The notes under the pieces were generated by a model. It saw only the letters and a list, made by a program, of their open reading frames with translations. It made no database searches and had not been told where the DNA came from. This document shows, one piece after another, positions 13,201 to 23,599 of a stretch of 64,000 nucleotides of DNA. Origin of the DNA: Limnomonas spitsbergensis (Eukaryota; Chlorophyta; Chlorophyceae; Chlamydomonadales); assembly GCA_037349105.1 (NCBI GenBank), contig JAYJMM010000039.1, positions 2,728,001 through 2,792,000 of the forward strand, read 5' to 3'. Position 1 is the first letter of the stretch. Every line of letters begins with the position of its first letter. The position numbers were made by a program, and so were the translations under genes.

Positions 13201-16200
13201 GGGTTGGGAAGTGCGAACGGGAAGGGTGGTCGTACGGAATACAGGTGAGATGGGTAAGGGGACAGCGTTAGGTGTCTAACGCGTTGGAGGGTGTCAGGGT
13301 TCGGAGGGGGTGCCAGCCGAGGCAGAGAGACGGACGTCTAAGGAATGCGCTTACAAATGTTGCTTAAAGCTAACACATGTTACGCCTTAACAATACACCC
13401 TGATGCGTGGATGAAGAAAACCACCCACTCGGCCGTTATACCGGGTATAATACCTGGGGAGAAGGGTGTGCTGGATCCCCTCCCCCAATGTGTTGGCCTC
13501 CGCCGTGCGCTTGGACGAGCTCACTTGGATGCTGATATGGCAAGGGAGAAGGAGGGGTACGAGGAGTAGCTCCTTTTAGAGCGCACCCGACCACCTTTTG
13601 CAGGCTTCTGGGCGGCCAACACTGGGCCCCTGGGGACAAAACTATGACCGGCCTACGCCCGGTGGCCCATATACGGACCTTCCTGCGACAGGCCTCCCGA
13701 GCTGTGCATCATCATGTAGCTGAATCGCAGCCGAAGGACCCTTGGGAGTTTCAGTGGCGGAGGGGTGACTGTCACTGCGTCCTACGCCATGCACCTCCTT
13801 GGAACCCAGTGTTGACGAAGCCCTGGATCCAGACAAAGCCCTGGATCCAGACAAAGCCCTGGATCCAGACAAAGCCCTGGATCCAGACAAAGCCCTGGAT
13901 CCAGACAAAGCCCTGGATCCAGACGAAGCCCTGGATTTCTGTTCCTTGATCCAAACTTCACAACACTTCACAAAAAGCCACATCCTGAAAATGCACCTGA
14001 GACTCGTGCGGTTCTGCTGTTATTTCGAAGCTGACGCAAACACCCAAAGCCTTTTTCGAAGGGTCCAGGCAGAGCGAACTGAGGGGAAACCAGCGACATG
14101 AACCAAAACATACAACCTGAAACCTGCAACAAGGAGATGGGCCCTGCCCAAGGGCTGGTTTGGCTCTGGACCCCTAGTCTGTAAGCTCTCCCCCCCCGCC
14201 TCAACCCTAAACCCTAAATATGACTGACCGTCGAGCCTGCCTGTCTGATGTGTGCCTTGTGCCCCCCCCCTCCCGATTTGGATATAAACCCTGAACTGTA
14301 AGCTCCCCTCCCCAAAACCTTAACCCTAGAAGCTACTGACTGCCAAGCCTGCCTGTCTGACGTGTGCCTTGTGCCCCCCCTCCCTCTACCCAAGTTTGTC
14401 CCGCTCCTGGGTGCGGACGAGAAAATCCTCAGCCGCGCACATTATGTCGCCCTTGAGGACGCTGCGGCGGCGCTGCACGTCCTAGCGCAGTGCCAGTGCA
14501 TTAGCAACAGGTGTGGGCAGGTGTTTTATTTCTGTCAATGGTAACGGCGCGGACACGGCCATGGCCAATGCTGCACTACGCCCCTGTGGTATTATTCTTT
14601 CTTCCTTGGGTGGGTGGCTGTTCTGCGGCGTTTACGTCTCGTCCGTAAGGTGGCATGTTGTTTTGCTGCGGCGGCGCTGCACGTCCTGGCGCAGTACCGG
14701 TGCAGCAACAGGTGTGTATGGGTGGCTACTTTGCAGCCTTCACGTCTCCACCTGTAGGTGTGGCGTGCGATGCTGTGGCGGCGCTGCACGTCTTGACGCA
14801 GTGCCAGTGTATAAGCAACAGGTGTGTGTGGGTGCTTTATTTCTGTCAATGGTAACGGTGCTGATGCGGCCACGGCCCATGCCGCACTGCTTCCTTAAAC
14901 CTCGCGCGCCCCTGTGGTAGTTTTCTTTCTTCCTCAGGCGCGTGGCTGTTGTGCAGCGTTAACGTCTCATCCGGAATGTGTGGCATGTTGTTCTGCTGAG
15001 GCTGATGCACGCTCTGGCGCAGTGTCAGTGTATGAGCAACAGGTGCAGATTGTCTAGTTGGAAACTAAGGGAAATTAAGGGATGCCCCGAGCAGCTGACC
15101 TCGTAAGCTGTAACCTCAGGTGGTGAGTTGATTCGGTGCCCGAGTGTTCCCCCCTTTTTTCGAACTGGTATATTTTAATTTTTTTACTTGATACAGCTTC
15201 TCAGGCCAAATGCCCTTCCACGCCATATCCCCCGCCGCGGCCAGCCACTTTCTGACTGAGGCTTAACAATATGTAATCACTGAGATTTGATGCAGATGAT
15301 GTCCCCTCCCTGCTCTCCTGCACAGGTTGCCTGTGGCGCGGCGGCTCATCAACGAAGTCGTGGCCTGCCGTCAGCTCCTCCTCCCCGAGTCTCACCCGCA
15401 CACCCTTGAGTCTCAACTCCTGCAGGTCAGCCCTCGCACCATGGTCACACCATGGTCACACCATGGTCACACTTGGATGACAACATGGTCACTCCATGCT
15501 CAGGCATTATCTCACCATGGTTACACTACGGTCACACCATATTAAGACCACGGGTACACTATGCTCACACTACGTTGTGATCACACCATGGTCACACCAT
15601 GGCCACACAAATATCAAACGATGGCAGTGACATAGTCACACCACGGTCACACTGCTGTGACACTGATCAAACTAAGGTCACACCATGATTACACCATGGT
15701 CACACCATACCAGTTATCACACTATGGTCAAACCACGATCACACCAAGGTCATACGATGGTCACACTATGATTACATCATGGCCACACTTCAGCCACGCC
15801 GCCCATTGACAAAACAAGGTTCACACATGGGCAAATCACTATCACAACGTGGTCACACCATGATCACACGATGTTCACACTATGGCCACACTAAGATGAA
15901 GCCATGTCACACCATGGTCACACCAGGATCACATCAGGATCAATTGATGACATGTGTCTTTAGACCTTCGATAAATCTGATGTCGGTGATTCTATCTTGT
16001 GGACATGCTGAAAGGCTTCAAAGTTTCTGCGTGGCTTTATCTGCGTGGCTTTATCTGTCGGTATGTTTTGAAATTTTTGTACTATTTGTGCATGGCCCTA
16101 TTTGAACTGCTTGAAGGTGTTGTTATGAAATTGACGCAACCACCCACAGCCTTTATCGAAACGACCCTGCAGAGCCAACCTGGACGGCACGGCGGGCACG

Positions 16201-19200
16201 CAGATGTAGAGATTGAGTGGGGGCGGGAGGCGGGCCACGGTGCCCACTCTATTCAGTACTGCAGCGAATGCGCCTACACAAATCTGAATCATCCGCCCCC
16301 TTGCCCTGGATCACACAAAATTGAATGGACCTACTCTCCGCTTTATACCAAACAACTAATTCATCCCCCCCCCCTCCTCCTCCCCTCCTGGGGCAAGTGA
16401 ACACACCAACGTGCATTGCCTGCCCCCCCACCTATCCACAATGCCCCACACACAAAACTGCATTACTCACCTTTCCACCTACTACCACGCAAAACGGAAT
16501 TATCTACCTCGCTGCTTATGACCACACAAAACTGAATGGCCTGCCCCCCCGCCTATTACCACACCCAACTCTGTTACCTGCACCCCCCCTCTCTAAAACA
16601 ACACATACCTCTGTTACCTGCCCCCACCCCTCGCCTAAAACCACACATACCTGAATCACCCGCCTCTCTCCCCTCACGGATCGCAGTTTGAGATCACTGT
16701 TGCTGAGGAGCACCTCGTGGAGGCGGAACAAATTCTGATGGCCACCTCCAAGAAGATGATCCGGTGAGATGCCACACTTTTGATCCACACTTTTTTAACA
16801 GGTTGGAAATATGGGATGGAGATTTCCGTTTCCTGGTTGAAAGGGGTTGTGTCCCGTGGAGGCGGAACAAATCCTGATGGCCACCTCCAAGAAGATGATC
16901 CGGTGAGATGCCACACTTTTGATCCACACTTTTCTAACAGGTTGGAAATATGGGATGGAGATTTCCGTTTCCTGGTTGAAAGGGGTTGTGTCCCGTGGAG
17001 GCGGAACAAATCCTGGTGGTCACCTCCAAGAAGATGATCCGGTGAGATGCCACACTTTTGATCCACACTTTTCTAACAGGTTGGAAATATGGGATGGAGA
17101 TTTCCGTTTCCTGGTTGAAAGGGGTTGTGTCCCGTGGAGGCGGAACAAATCCTGATGGCCACCTCCAAGAAGATGATCCGGTGAGATGCCACACTTTTGA
17201 TCCACACTTTTCTAACAGGTTGGAAATATGGGATGGAGATTTCCGTTTCCTGGTTGAAAGGGGTTGTGTCCCGTGGAGGCGGAACAAATCCTGATGGCCA
17301 CCCTTAAGAAGATGATCCGGTGAGCGGCCACACTTTTGATCCACACTTTTCTAACAGGTTGGAAATATGGGATGGAGATTTCCGTTTCCTGGTTGAAAGG
17401 GGTTGTGTCCCGTGGAGGCGGAACAAATCCTGATGGCCACCTCCAAGAAGATGATCCGGTGAGATGCCACACTTTTGATCCACACTTTTTTAACAGGTTG
17501 GAAATATGGGATGGAGATTTCCGTTTCCTGGTTGAAAGGGGTTGTGTCCCGTGGAGGCGGAACAAATCCTGGTGGTCACCTCCAAGAAGATGATCCGGTG
17601 AGATGCCACACTTTTGATCCACACTTTTCTAACAGGTTGGAAATATGGGATGGAGATTTCCGTTTCCTGGTTGAAAGGGGTTGTGTCCCGTGGAGGCGGA
17701 ACAAATCCTGATGGCCACCTCCAAGAAGATGATCCGGTGAGCGGCCACACTTTTGATCCACACTTTTCTAACAGGTTGGAAATATGGGATGGAGATTTCC
17801 GTTTCCTGGTTGAAAGGGGTTGTGTCCCGTGGAGGCGGAACAAATCCTGGTGGTCACCTCCAAGAAGATGATCCGGTGAGATGCCACACTTTTGATCCAC
17901 ACTTTTCTAACAGGTTGGAAATATGGGATGGAGATTTCCGTTTCCTGGTTGAAAGGGGTTGTGTCCCGTGGAGGCGGAACAAATCCTGATGGCCACCTCC
18001 AAGAAGATGTTCCGGTGAGATGCCACACTTTTGATCCAAACTTTTCTAACAGTTCGAAAATTTTGCGTCCAGCTTTTTAATTACTGTTTGAAAGGGTTGC
18101 CCTGCGGGTGAGGGCATGCAGGCAGTATCGAAATGACGGCGCAGCAGCTATGCCTGGGTTGCTGGGTAGGAGCTTGCCCAGGGGGTCACTGGCTTTCGCT
18201 TTCTGCCCTACAGCATGAAGTGCCTGTACCGGTTCACGGGCACATGTCCCATGCATCAAATGTGATGCTTAGTTGGACTGTAAAAACTTCAAAAGTGACA
18301 AATGGATAAAATTTCAGGGCCGTGCGTTGAGCGACCGCCAACCTCATAAGCAACTTCTGAGTGGTTGGCTTGCATTGTGTTCTTGTTCCATGCCCAATAC
18401 CTGAAATTGAAATCGAATACTGGTACCTAACTAACGGTCTGTGAAAACAGTTGTATGTTTCCATGTTTTACGTACCAGTTCTGGTTGTCCGGTTCCTGTA
18501 TGTCATTGCATGCGCCTTATTGAGAGGCTGTTTTCCATGAAACATTTAAAAATGTGCTTTGCCTTGCCTCACAATTCGAATTTGCAAAAAAATGCAAAAT
18601 CCAATCTATGTTTAAATTTCAATTGCAATCAATGTTGTTTGGGGGTGAGGGATAAATCGGACCCGCATTGTGAGCGTGCTCGAATTTGAATTTCAACCCA
18701 ACTGCTAACTGCCACCTCCGGGGAATGGGTCCCGAACACCCTCGGACCTTGTGGGCCCTGAGCCAGCTGGCGGACCTGCATCGTGAGATTACACAAATTC
18801 AAATTCAAACCCAACTGCCTCCTCGGGGTAATGGGTGCCGAACACCCCTGGACCTTGTGGGCCCTGAGCCAGCTGGCAAACCTGCATTGTGAGAGCGCAC
18901 GCAAATTTAAATTCAAACCCAACTGCTAACTGCCTCCTCAGGGTAATGAGGGCCGAACACCCCCGGACCTTGCGGGCCCTGAGCCAGCTGGCAGACTTGC
19001 ATCGTGAGAGCGCATTCGAATTCAAACCCAACCGCTAACTGCCTCCTCAGGGTAATGGGGGCCGAACACCCCCGGACCTTGTGGGCTTTGAGCCAGCTGG
19101 CAGACCTGCATCGTGACCTGGACCATATCCATGAGGCGCAGCATGTGGAGTCATTGATTCTTGAGGTTAGCAACAGGGCAGGGAGGTTAGGGTTTGGAGT

Positions 19201-22200
19201 AGTACCCTGATGCAACATGTGGAGTCATTGATCCTTGAGGTGTGGAACAGGGCAGGGTGAGGGAGTACGGTGCAATGAAAGTACGAAATGGGACCCCTTT
19301 GTTGTGCCCCTTGGGCGGTACCCCCGTTGTAGTGCCCCTGAGGCAGATTTTGAGGTTTTGGAACAGGGCATGACAGAGGATGCACTTTGTTTGAAATCGT
19401 ACTGAGCCTTTTCAATGCCAACCCCAGATAGTGTTGACAAATCTCGTTCTTGCAAATGCAACACAAAAATATTCATCGCAAACCCTCAGGATCCTACTTG
19501 CTTTAAATCCTATTAAAATTGAACACGCCGCTGACCCCATGAACCCAGTTCGTCACAAACGCTAATTACTTGTAGCGAGCTCGCATCGGCCCTCCCCTTG
19601 CAGCATCCAGAACGGAGAGACCTGGCTTATCACAAACTCTCCTTGTTATTATTAATAACGTTATAAACTGGCCTCCCCTCCCCTAACCGCATTTGGATGG
19701 GTGAAATCCTGCAATTAGTATTAATTTTAATCTTGGTAATGATCTCAGTAGGGTAAGGAATACCGATGTAACGGAAATAACAATATTACTGCATTACTGG
19801 GTCTGTCATTGTCATGACCGGCCTTCCCCCTTCTTGTCGATTGCAGACGGGAGAGACCCTTGTGTCTCACGGAAAGGTGATGGACCGCATGCGGAACGTC
19901 AGCGCCGTGTGTGGCGTCCTGGCCTCCAGAGACCGACTGCTGGAGAAAGCGTCCTTGTTCATGGCCAAAGTCCTAATGGTGTACCGGGTGAGAGGAGAGA
20001 AAGGGAGGAGGAAGAGAGGAGAGGAAGGGGGAGAGGGAGGGAGGGGAGGGGGGAGAGGAGAGGGAGAGGGAGGGAGAGGAGGGGGGAGAGGAGAGGAAGA
20101 GGTAGTGGGAGGGAGGGTGTGAGGAGAGGAAGAGGGAGGGTGAGAGGGGGGAGAGGAGAGGGAGGGGGAGAGGAGAGGAGGGGGGAGAGGGAGAGAGAGG
20201 AGAGGAAAGGGGGAAGTGAGGGTGAGAGGAGAGGCAGGGAGAGAGGGAGGGAGGGAGAGAGGAGAGGAAGGGGGGGAGGGAGGGGGGGAGGGAGGGAGGG
20301 GGCCAGGGGGTGGAGAGGAAAGGAAGGGGGAGAGGGAGGGTGGGAGTAGAGGAGAGGGAGAGGAGGGGAGGGAAGGGGAGGGGGAGAGGGAGAGGAGAGG
20401 AAGGAGGAGAGGGAGGGTGAGAGGAGAGGAAGGGGGAGAGGGAGGGAAGGGGGAGAGGAGGGGGGGAAGGAGGGTGAGAGGAGAGGAAGGGGGGGAGGGA
20501 GAGAGGGAGGGGGGGAGAGGAGGGGGGGAGGGGGAGAGAGTGGGAGGGGAGGGGGAGGGGGGGCGTAGAGAGTGGGTCGCTCTTCATGGCCAAGATCCCG
20601 ATGGCACACCGGGTGAGAGGAGGGCGGGAGGAGGGGAGGGAGAGAGGAGGGCTCTTTGTGGACATGCCCGCTCACGCCCGCACACTCACACCTCCATATT
20701 GTTAACATGTTTGTCTTGTCTCAGAATGCTTTCTTTTGCTCTTGATGCTTTCAGGAGAATCTTGGACAGGACTGCATGGCTGCATGGGCCCATGCCCGAC
20801 GCCTGCAAGCACACACATGCACGAACACCTCCCTCCGCCGTGATGGCATTCACATGAAATCGTGATGATGAAGAGCTTTGATCTGCTCTGAATGTATTCA
20901 GGAGAAGCTGGGTCAGGACTGCAAGCTGACCATGCTGACGGGGGCTCATTTACAATGCTCACAAACAGGAACAGGAGCACACACCGCTTGGTCAGGGGCG
21001 CCACGCCGGCCATGATGAGATCCCCCTCCCGGGACCGTCGTACCTTTTGGCCACCATGATAAAGAAAGAGAGAAAGCTACGCCCCATGGGAGGCGTGAGA
21101 GTTAAAAAACAGCGTAGCCTGGGTCGATATGCACACAGCCACACACATGCACACTCACCCTTCCCTCCGCTTTGAATACTTGTTCAGGAGAAGCTGGGAT
21201 CGGACCACAAGCTGACTAAGCTGACGCGGTCACAGCTGGTGGAGATTGTGGATCGAGAGAAGATGTTGGGGAACCGTGCGCTGGCGTCGGCGCGATCTGG
21301 GGCTAAGGAAAACTTCAAGACCGCAGAGGTATGAACGGGGTGGGTGGAGGTATGGACGGGTGGGTGGGGGTATGAACAGGGTTGTGGATTGGGAGAAGAT
21401 GTTGGGGTGGCTGGGTGCTGGCGCATGCGCGATCTGGGGCAGAGGAAAACTGCAAGATCGCAGAGGTATGAACAGGGCGATGGGGGGGGGGGGGGTTGAA
21501 CGGGTTGGAGGGGGATATGGGCAAGGCTGTGTATGGAGAGAAGATGTCAGGGTGCTAGGTGCTGGCTCAGGCACGATCTGGGGTGCAGGAGAACTAGAAG
21601 ACGGCCGAGGTGGGGACTGGGGATATGAACAGGGTGGAGGGGTATGAACGAGGCGGGGCCGCGGGGGGGGACATGAACGATGCGCGGGGACTGAGCCAAG
21701 GCGAGAAGATGGTAGAGATGACTACTTCAGACTGGATGTTGCATTTCCCCGAAGAGATGAGTTGCTTGGCAGTGTGTAGGATTATATTATTGTGGAGTTT
21801 TTGATGCCCGAGCCTGATCCCTCTTATACTCTTGATCAGTGAGATCCATGATGTTCAAATCTCACCCCTTGAATTTGAACCATTCGAAAATTCAAATATG
21901 ACCGTGTGAATCTGAGCTGTCATAACGTAAATATCAGAGCTCAAGCGTGATGAAACAGGCTTCACCAGGCTTTCATTTACCTACCCCTTCATTTAGATTG
22001 TATGCCTAGATCTGATGTTTAATTCTGACGGCTGCCTCGTGGGGTCCCTCTCCTGCAGGTCATGTTCAAGCAGGCGCTGGCGGTGGGCAAGCTGGTCAAC
22101 CCTGGAGCAGACCACTCCGCCGTGGCAGAGGGCCTGATCGAGGCGCAGTTTGCCCAGGTAGGCAGGGTTGAGTGATGGGGATGGGGCTTGGCCCTGGTGA

Positions 22201-22839
22201 GTAGGGTGAAGTGACTCGATTAGGGTTAACAGGGCCGGGTGAGCAGGATAGGGTTTTGCCCAGGTCAGCAGGTTTAGGTGGACGAGGGTTTACGTGAGCG
22301 GGATAGGGTTTGGCCCAGATGAGTAGGGTTTGGTGAACAAGGGGTAAGGGGCGGGATGGTAGGCCCAAGATGCGTCCAATACCCGTGATATGCCAGATGA
22401 TCCCATCATTTACTTGAGAAGTGGCGGGTGGTGGTGCTGGTGCTCGTGCTTAATTCCTTGCCTTATCTAACTTCGACATCAAAAGCCATTAAGCCAGGCT
22501 TTAAAATTACTCTGTTATTGGGGGCACATCTTGGACTTCATTGAATTGACGTAAGATATTAAAAGTCGCATGCACCTTGCTCCTGCCCTGCTTCCTTCTC
22601 CTGGGGGAAGATCCATGACACTCAAAAGACGTTCCAGACTGCGACATGTCCAGAACGATCCCAACGTCCTATTTGAGATGTTATTTGTTTTAGAGCTCAA
22701 ACCTAGCTCCTGTCTTGCTTCCTCCTCCTAGGGCAAGATCCATGATGCTCAGAAGACACTCCGGAGCAGCGGCATGTTGTCGACGAGTACAATCCCAACG
22801 TCGTATCTGCGATACCTCAACAAGGCCAGGAACACGTGA
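1286..22839 (+). CDS. Kinesin-light-chain-like TPR protein, 5' partial, 17 exons in window
   Basis: Exons chosen by AG/GT borders and phase: 1286-1379, 2949-3122, 3791-3863, 4598-4714, 5653-5670 (18-base microexon, weakest), 6384-6512, 7687-7848, 8255-8411, 11771-11883, 14395-14510, 15326-15425, 16687-16763, 19051-19165, 19847-19987, 21188-21328, 22059-22157, 22732-22839 (TGA). All phases join, giving about 643 residues. The C-terminal half has TPR helices of the kinesin light chain/nephrocystin kind: HPHTLESQLLQ, AEEHLVEAEQIL, EHPRTLWALSQLADLH, VMFKQALAVGKLV, GKIHDAQKTL. An earlier TPR-like helix is AYTQYERGEAAEAQGLLQ. The N-terminal part (FLSVTCLWEIW, then a charged helical stretch) resembles, from memory, the domain preceding TPRs in many algal proteins. 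TPRs bind partner proteins; the cellular role is unknown. The start lies upstream of the window. Confidence 0.75.
1878..2612. repeat. 54-bp tandem repeat (about 12 copies)
   Basis: Unit aatcagccataggccagagg... of 54 bases, with some copies lengthened by 8 bases through duplication of 'tctgtccc'. The array lies in the intron between exons 1286-1379 and 2949-3122 of the TPR gene. Copies are nearly identical and a higher-order block of 224 bases repeats, so expansion is recent. Confidence 0.95.
2815..2948 (+). repeat. Partial copies of the 5' edge of exon 2949-3122
   Basis: Two incomplete copies of the exon start (ggttctcccgtg..cgcatgctggtcctgcc) precede the real exon, separated by tgatctttc-like intron and ending in a run of about 17 C. 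The second copy lacks the first bases of the exon. Confidence 0.7.
4717..5565. repeat. G-rich minisatellite, possible G-quadruplex array
   Basis: About 850 bases of units such as gggctggtgggtgga followed by 6-14 G. Unit length varies with the G runs, so it drifts through all frames and creates Gly/Trp-rich (+) and Pro-rich (-) false ORFs up to 350 codons. It starts right after the donor of exon 4598-4714. Four or more G-runs occur in nearly every 40-base stretch. Confidence 0.95.
6075..6345 (+). repeat. Three degraded copies of the 5' edge of exon 6384-6512
   Basis: At about 6081, 6193 and 6292 the motif 'ccccaggca..c.c..cttt(g)aga.gctgcc' recurs. It is an acceptor-like tract plus the first 25-30 bases of the exon that starts at 6384. 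Spacers share agatctagatct and cacctgc. Only the last copy has a long open frame. Confidence 0.7.
6560..7395 (+). repeat. Copies of the 3' end and donor of exon 6384-6512
   Basis: About nine copies of 'gcctacacacagtacgagcg' through 'ggctattgcag' plus gtggggcag, of roughly 60-130 bases, follow the true exon. Each carries the exon's last TPR-like helix (AYTQYERGEAAEAEGLLQ-type) and a donor. None has its own acceptor. Later copies are more diverged (tatgaacgtggctgggcagc). Confidence 0.8.
7855..8040. repeat. Purine tract (GGA/GAG)n
   Basis: About 185 bases of nearly pure purine on the + strand, mostly aggagg, starting at the donor of exon 7687-7848. It is a simple-sequence expansion giving a Gly/Glu-rich false ORF. 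Confidence 0.95.
8412..8690 (+). repeat. Copies of the 3' end of exon 8255-8411 linked by telomere-like sequence
   Basis: After the exon, 'tcccatccactacatgctggcag' with a gtgcgg-like donor recurs at about 8475, 8530, 8600 and 8665. Between copies lies aaaccctaaaccctaaaccc or a derivative. The (CCCTAAA)n motif is the plant/algal telomere repeat; here it is interstitial. Confidence 0.8.
9050..9620. repeat. Degenerate repeat with 'cctgcacagctgtc'
   Basis: Imperfect units of roughly 80-120 bases sharing cctgcacagctgtcgatgagg, cgaccgcaaattc and cacccacccccttg. No credible exon found here; this is part of the large intron between 8411 and 11771. Confidence 0.65.
9865..10010. repeat. Triplet repeat (CTG/CTA/TTA)n
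   Basis: Tandem tactgctactgctac passing into ttactgctagtgttgctg. Simple repeat inside the same intron; reads as Ser/Asn or Ala/Val on the minus strand. Confidence 0.9.
10483..11765. repeat. Telomere-like minisatellite (CCCACACCCTGAACC family)
   Basis: About 1.3 kb of 13- to 16-base units such as cacaccctgaacccc, cacaccctaatccc and cacaccctaaacccc. The ccctaaaccc core points to descent from the plant-type telomere repeat. The array ends at the acceptor of exon 11771-11883. Confidence 0.9.
12152..13092. repeat. 52-bp tandem repeat (about 18 copies)
   Basis: Unit gggcgttggtgtcagaaagg... of 52 bases; each unit contains gattagggta, the reverse complement of the telomere-like core. Few variants (gta/gtg, cgagct/caagat) recur in a block pattern of about 364 bases, so expansion is recent and partly higher-order. 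Confidence 0.95.
13093..13807. other. Intron sequence without recognised feature
   Basis: Unique-looking stretch between two arrays. ORFs on both strands are short and I see no exon that keeps phase between 11883 and 14395. Confidence 0.5.
13808..13935. repeat. 18-bp tandem repeat (about 7 copies)
   Basis: Unit ccctggatccagacaaag, perfect in most copies. 18 bases is six codons, so it reads through as LDPDKA on + and WIQGFV on -. Both are artefacts of the period. Confidence 0.95.
14511..15045 (+). repeat. Copies of the 3' end of exon 14395-14510
   Basis: The exon end (gctgcacgtcctagcgcag .. agcaacag) and its gtgtgg donor recur at about 14670-14711, 14775-14820 and 15000-15041, separated by copies of the following intron (gtgttttatttctgtcaatgg). 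The copies lack an acceptor and the exon's 5' half. Confidence 0.8.
15437..15935. repeat. Degenerate 'CACCATGGTCA' repeat
   Basis: Repeated caccatggtcaca / caccatgatcaca of 10-14 bases begins 12 bases after the donor of exon 15326-15425. The first units may descend from the intron start (gtcagccctcgcaccatggtcac). Confidence 0.85.
16738..18030 (+). repeat. 139-bp array made of exon end, donor and intron acceptor
   Basis: Nine to ten copies of a 139-base unit. Each holds the last 47 bases of exon 16687-16763 (gtggaggcggaac .. gatgatccg), its gtgaga donor and intron, a ctaacag acceptor, and gttggaaatatgggatgg. Only the first copy is joined to the real exon start. In later copies the frame of the exon meets a TGA upstream, so they cannot encode the same peptide. 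Variants (cccttaag, ggtggtcacc, gcggcc) are shared between alternate copies. Confidence 0.95.
18075..18295 (+). repeat. Short interspersed repeat, copy A
   Basis: The part gtcactggctttcgctttctg through atgcatcaaatgtgatgc and ggactgtaaaaacttc is shared with 25083-25200, and its last 50 bases with 50322-50365. It carries a box-B-like stretch (ggttcacgggcacatgtccc). A tRNA-derived SINE is the likely explanation but is not proven. Confidence 0.6.
18715..19050 (+). repeat. Three tandem copies of the TPR exon at 19051
   Basis: Units of about 115 bases start at 18717, 18825 and 18943. Each has a ctcctcag- or ctccgg-type border, then an almost complete copy of the first 70 bases of exon 19051-19165 (GAEHPRTLWALSQLADLHR-type), then gtgagagcgca and attcaaacccaactgc. 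The copies stay open and could be cryptic or alternative exons. Only the fourth runs on to DLDHIHEAQHVE and the donor at 19166. A small copy of that exon's 3' end and donor lies at 19212-19250. Confidence 0.8.
19985..20650. repeat. Purine-rich minisatellite (GGGAGAGGAGA)n
   Basis: About 650 bases almost all G/A on the + strand, starting at the donor gtgagagg of exon 19847-19987. At 20580-20612 a copy of the exon's 3' end (catggccaagatcccgatgg) with another gtgaga donor sits inside. The array unit gagaggaga is itself donor-like. Confidence 0.9.
20745..21187 (+). repeat. Two copies of the 5' edge of exon 21188-21328
   Basis: At 20750 (tcaggagaatcttggacagg) and 20897 (tcaggagaagctgggtcagg .. 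ctgaccatgctgacggg) the acceptor and first 20-50 bases of the exon recur, with the cacacacatgcac intron sequence that also precedes the real acceptor. Confidence 0.75.
21329..21625 (+). repeat. Two copies of the 3' end of exon 21188-21328
   Basis: At about 21380-21461 and 21527-21612 the exon's second half (gatcgagagaagatgttggg .. gcgatctggggc .. gcagag) and its gtatga donor recur with small deletions and frameshifts. Confidence 0.75.
22158..22731 (+). repeat. Intron with degraded copy of the last TPR-gene exon
   Basis: At 22601-22690 (cttctcctgggggaagatcc .. ttccagac .. atcccaacgtc) lies a decayed copy of the terminal exon at 22732 with its acceptor. Before it, 22160-22350 holds loose repeats of 'gtgagtagggt..tggccc' descended from the donor region of exon 22059-22157. 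Confidence 0.65.
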
Positions 22840-23220
22840 TCGTTTTAGGCCGGGACCCACATGACCCATGCCGGCTGTGCTTCGGCCAGGCCCAGGACCT
22901 CATGCATGATGGTCGGTGGTGTCTAGGCCAGGAACACGTGATCATTGCTGTTTGTGCTTATACGCCAGGCAGACGCAAGGCCAGACAGGCCCAAGGCCAG
23001 GCCAGGACCCATGCATGACTGTCCGGGGAGCCCAAGCCAGGCCCCTCGTGATCATTTTGGTTGTGCTTAGGCCAGACCTAGGATCCATGCATTATCGTCG
23101 GTGCGGCCTAGGTGAGGAACACGTGACCATTTTTGGCAAGGCCAGGACTTGCGGCCAGGCCTGGACCCATGCATGACTGTCCGGGGTGCCCAGGCCAGGA
23201 CCCATGTCCCTGGTGAGGCC
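22840..23220 (+). repeat. Copies of the stop-codon end of the TPR gene
   Basis: The last coding bases and following sequence (aaggccaggaacacgtgatc .. ttttaggcc) recur at about 22922, 23035 and 23107, mixed with 'ggacccatgcatgactgtcc'. Duplication across the end of the gene, as at its introns. Confidence 0.65.
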
Positions 23221-23599
23221 AGCCATGCTGTTTGGGCTGCCAACCATTATTCATATGTCCTTGTTGGGTCCCAATCGTGCCTCTGATGCAGTCTTCCAGC
23301 TGCCTTTGTACTCCCCGGAGGGGTCACATGGGCCATGGCAAAACATAAGAATGGCGGGCGGCGTCCAAAGCTGCAGCCTACGCAATCTCACTGTACGATG
23401 CATTTGTGTACAAGTATCGGACGCGCTATTTTGACGTTTGGAGTGACCCCGTCGGAGCATGGGCAGCCTGTACGTTGCATGCTGGGCTTGCTATTTGGCC
23501 AGCCATTTAGTTCTCCCTTGGGCTGGCATCCTTTTTGTAACCCCCAGTTTGGATCGGTGCGGTTTTCGGCCAGGAATTTATTTGTGTGTTCTAGTCCTA

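Noticed and set aside
16780..18039. Repeated 60- to 136-codon ORFs on both strands
   Set aside because: Shadows of the 139-bp array; the coding part is only the exon at 16687-16763.
19959..20857. 249-, 230- and 213-codon Ser/Pro or Gly/Arg/Glu-rich ORFs
   Set aside because: Purine-tract translation inside an intron whose flanking exons join in phase.
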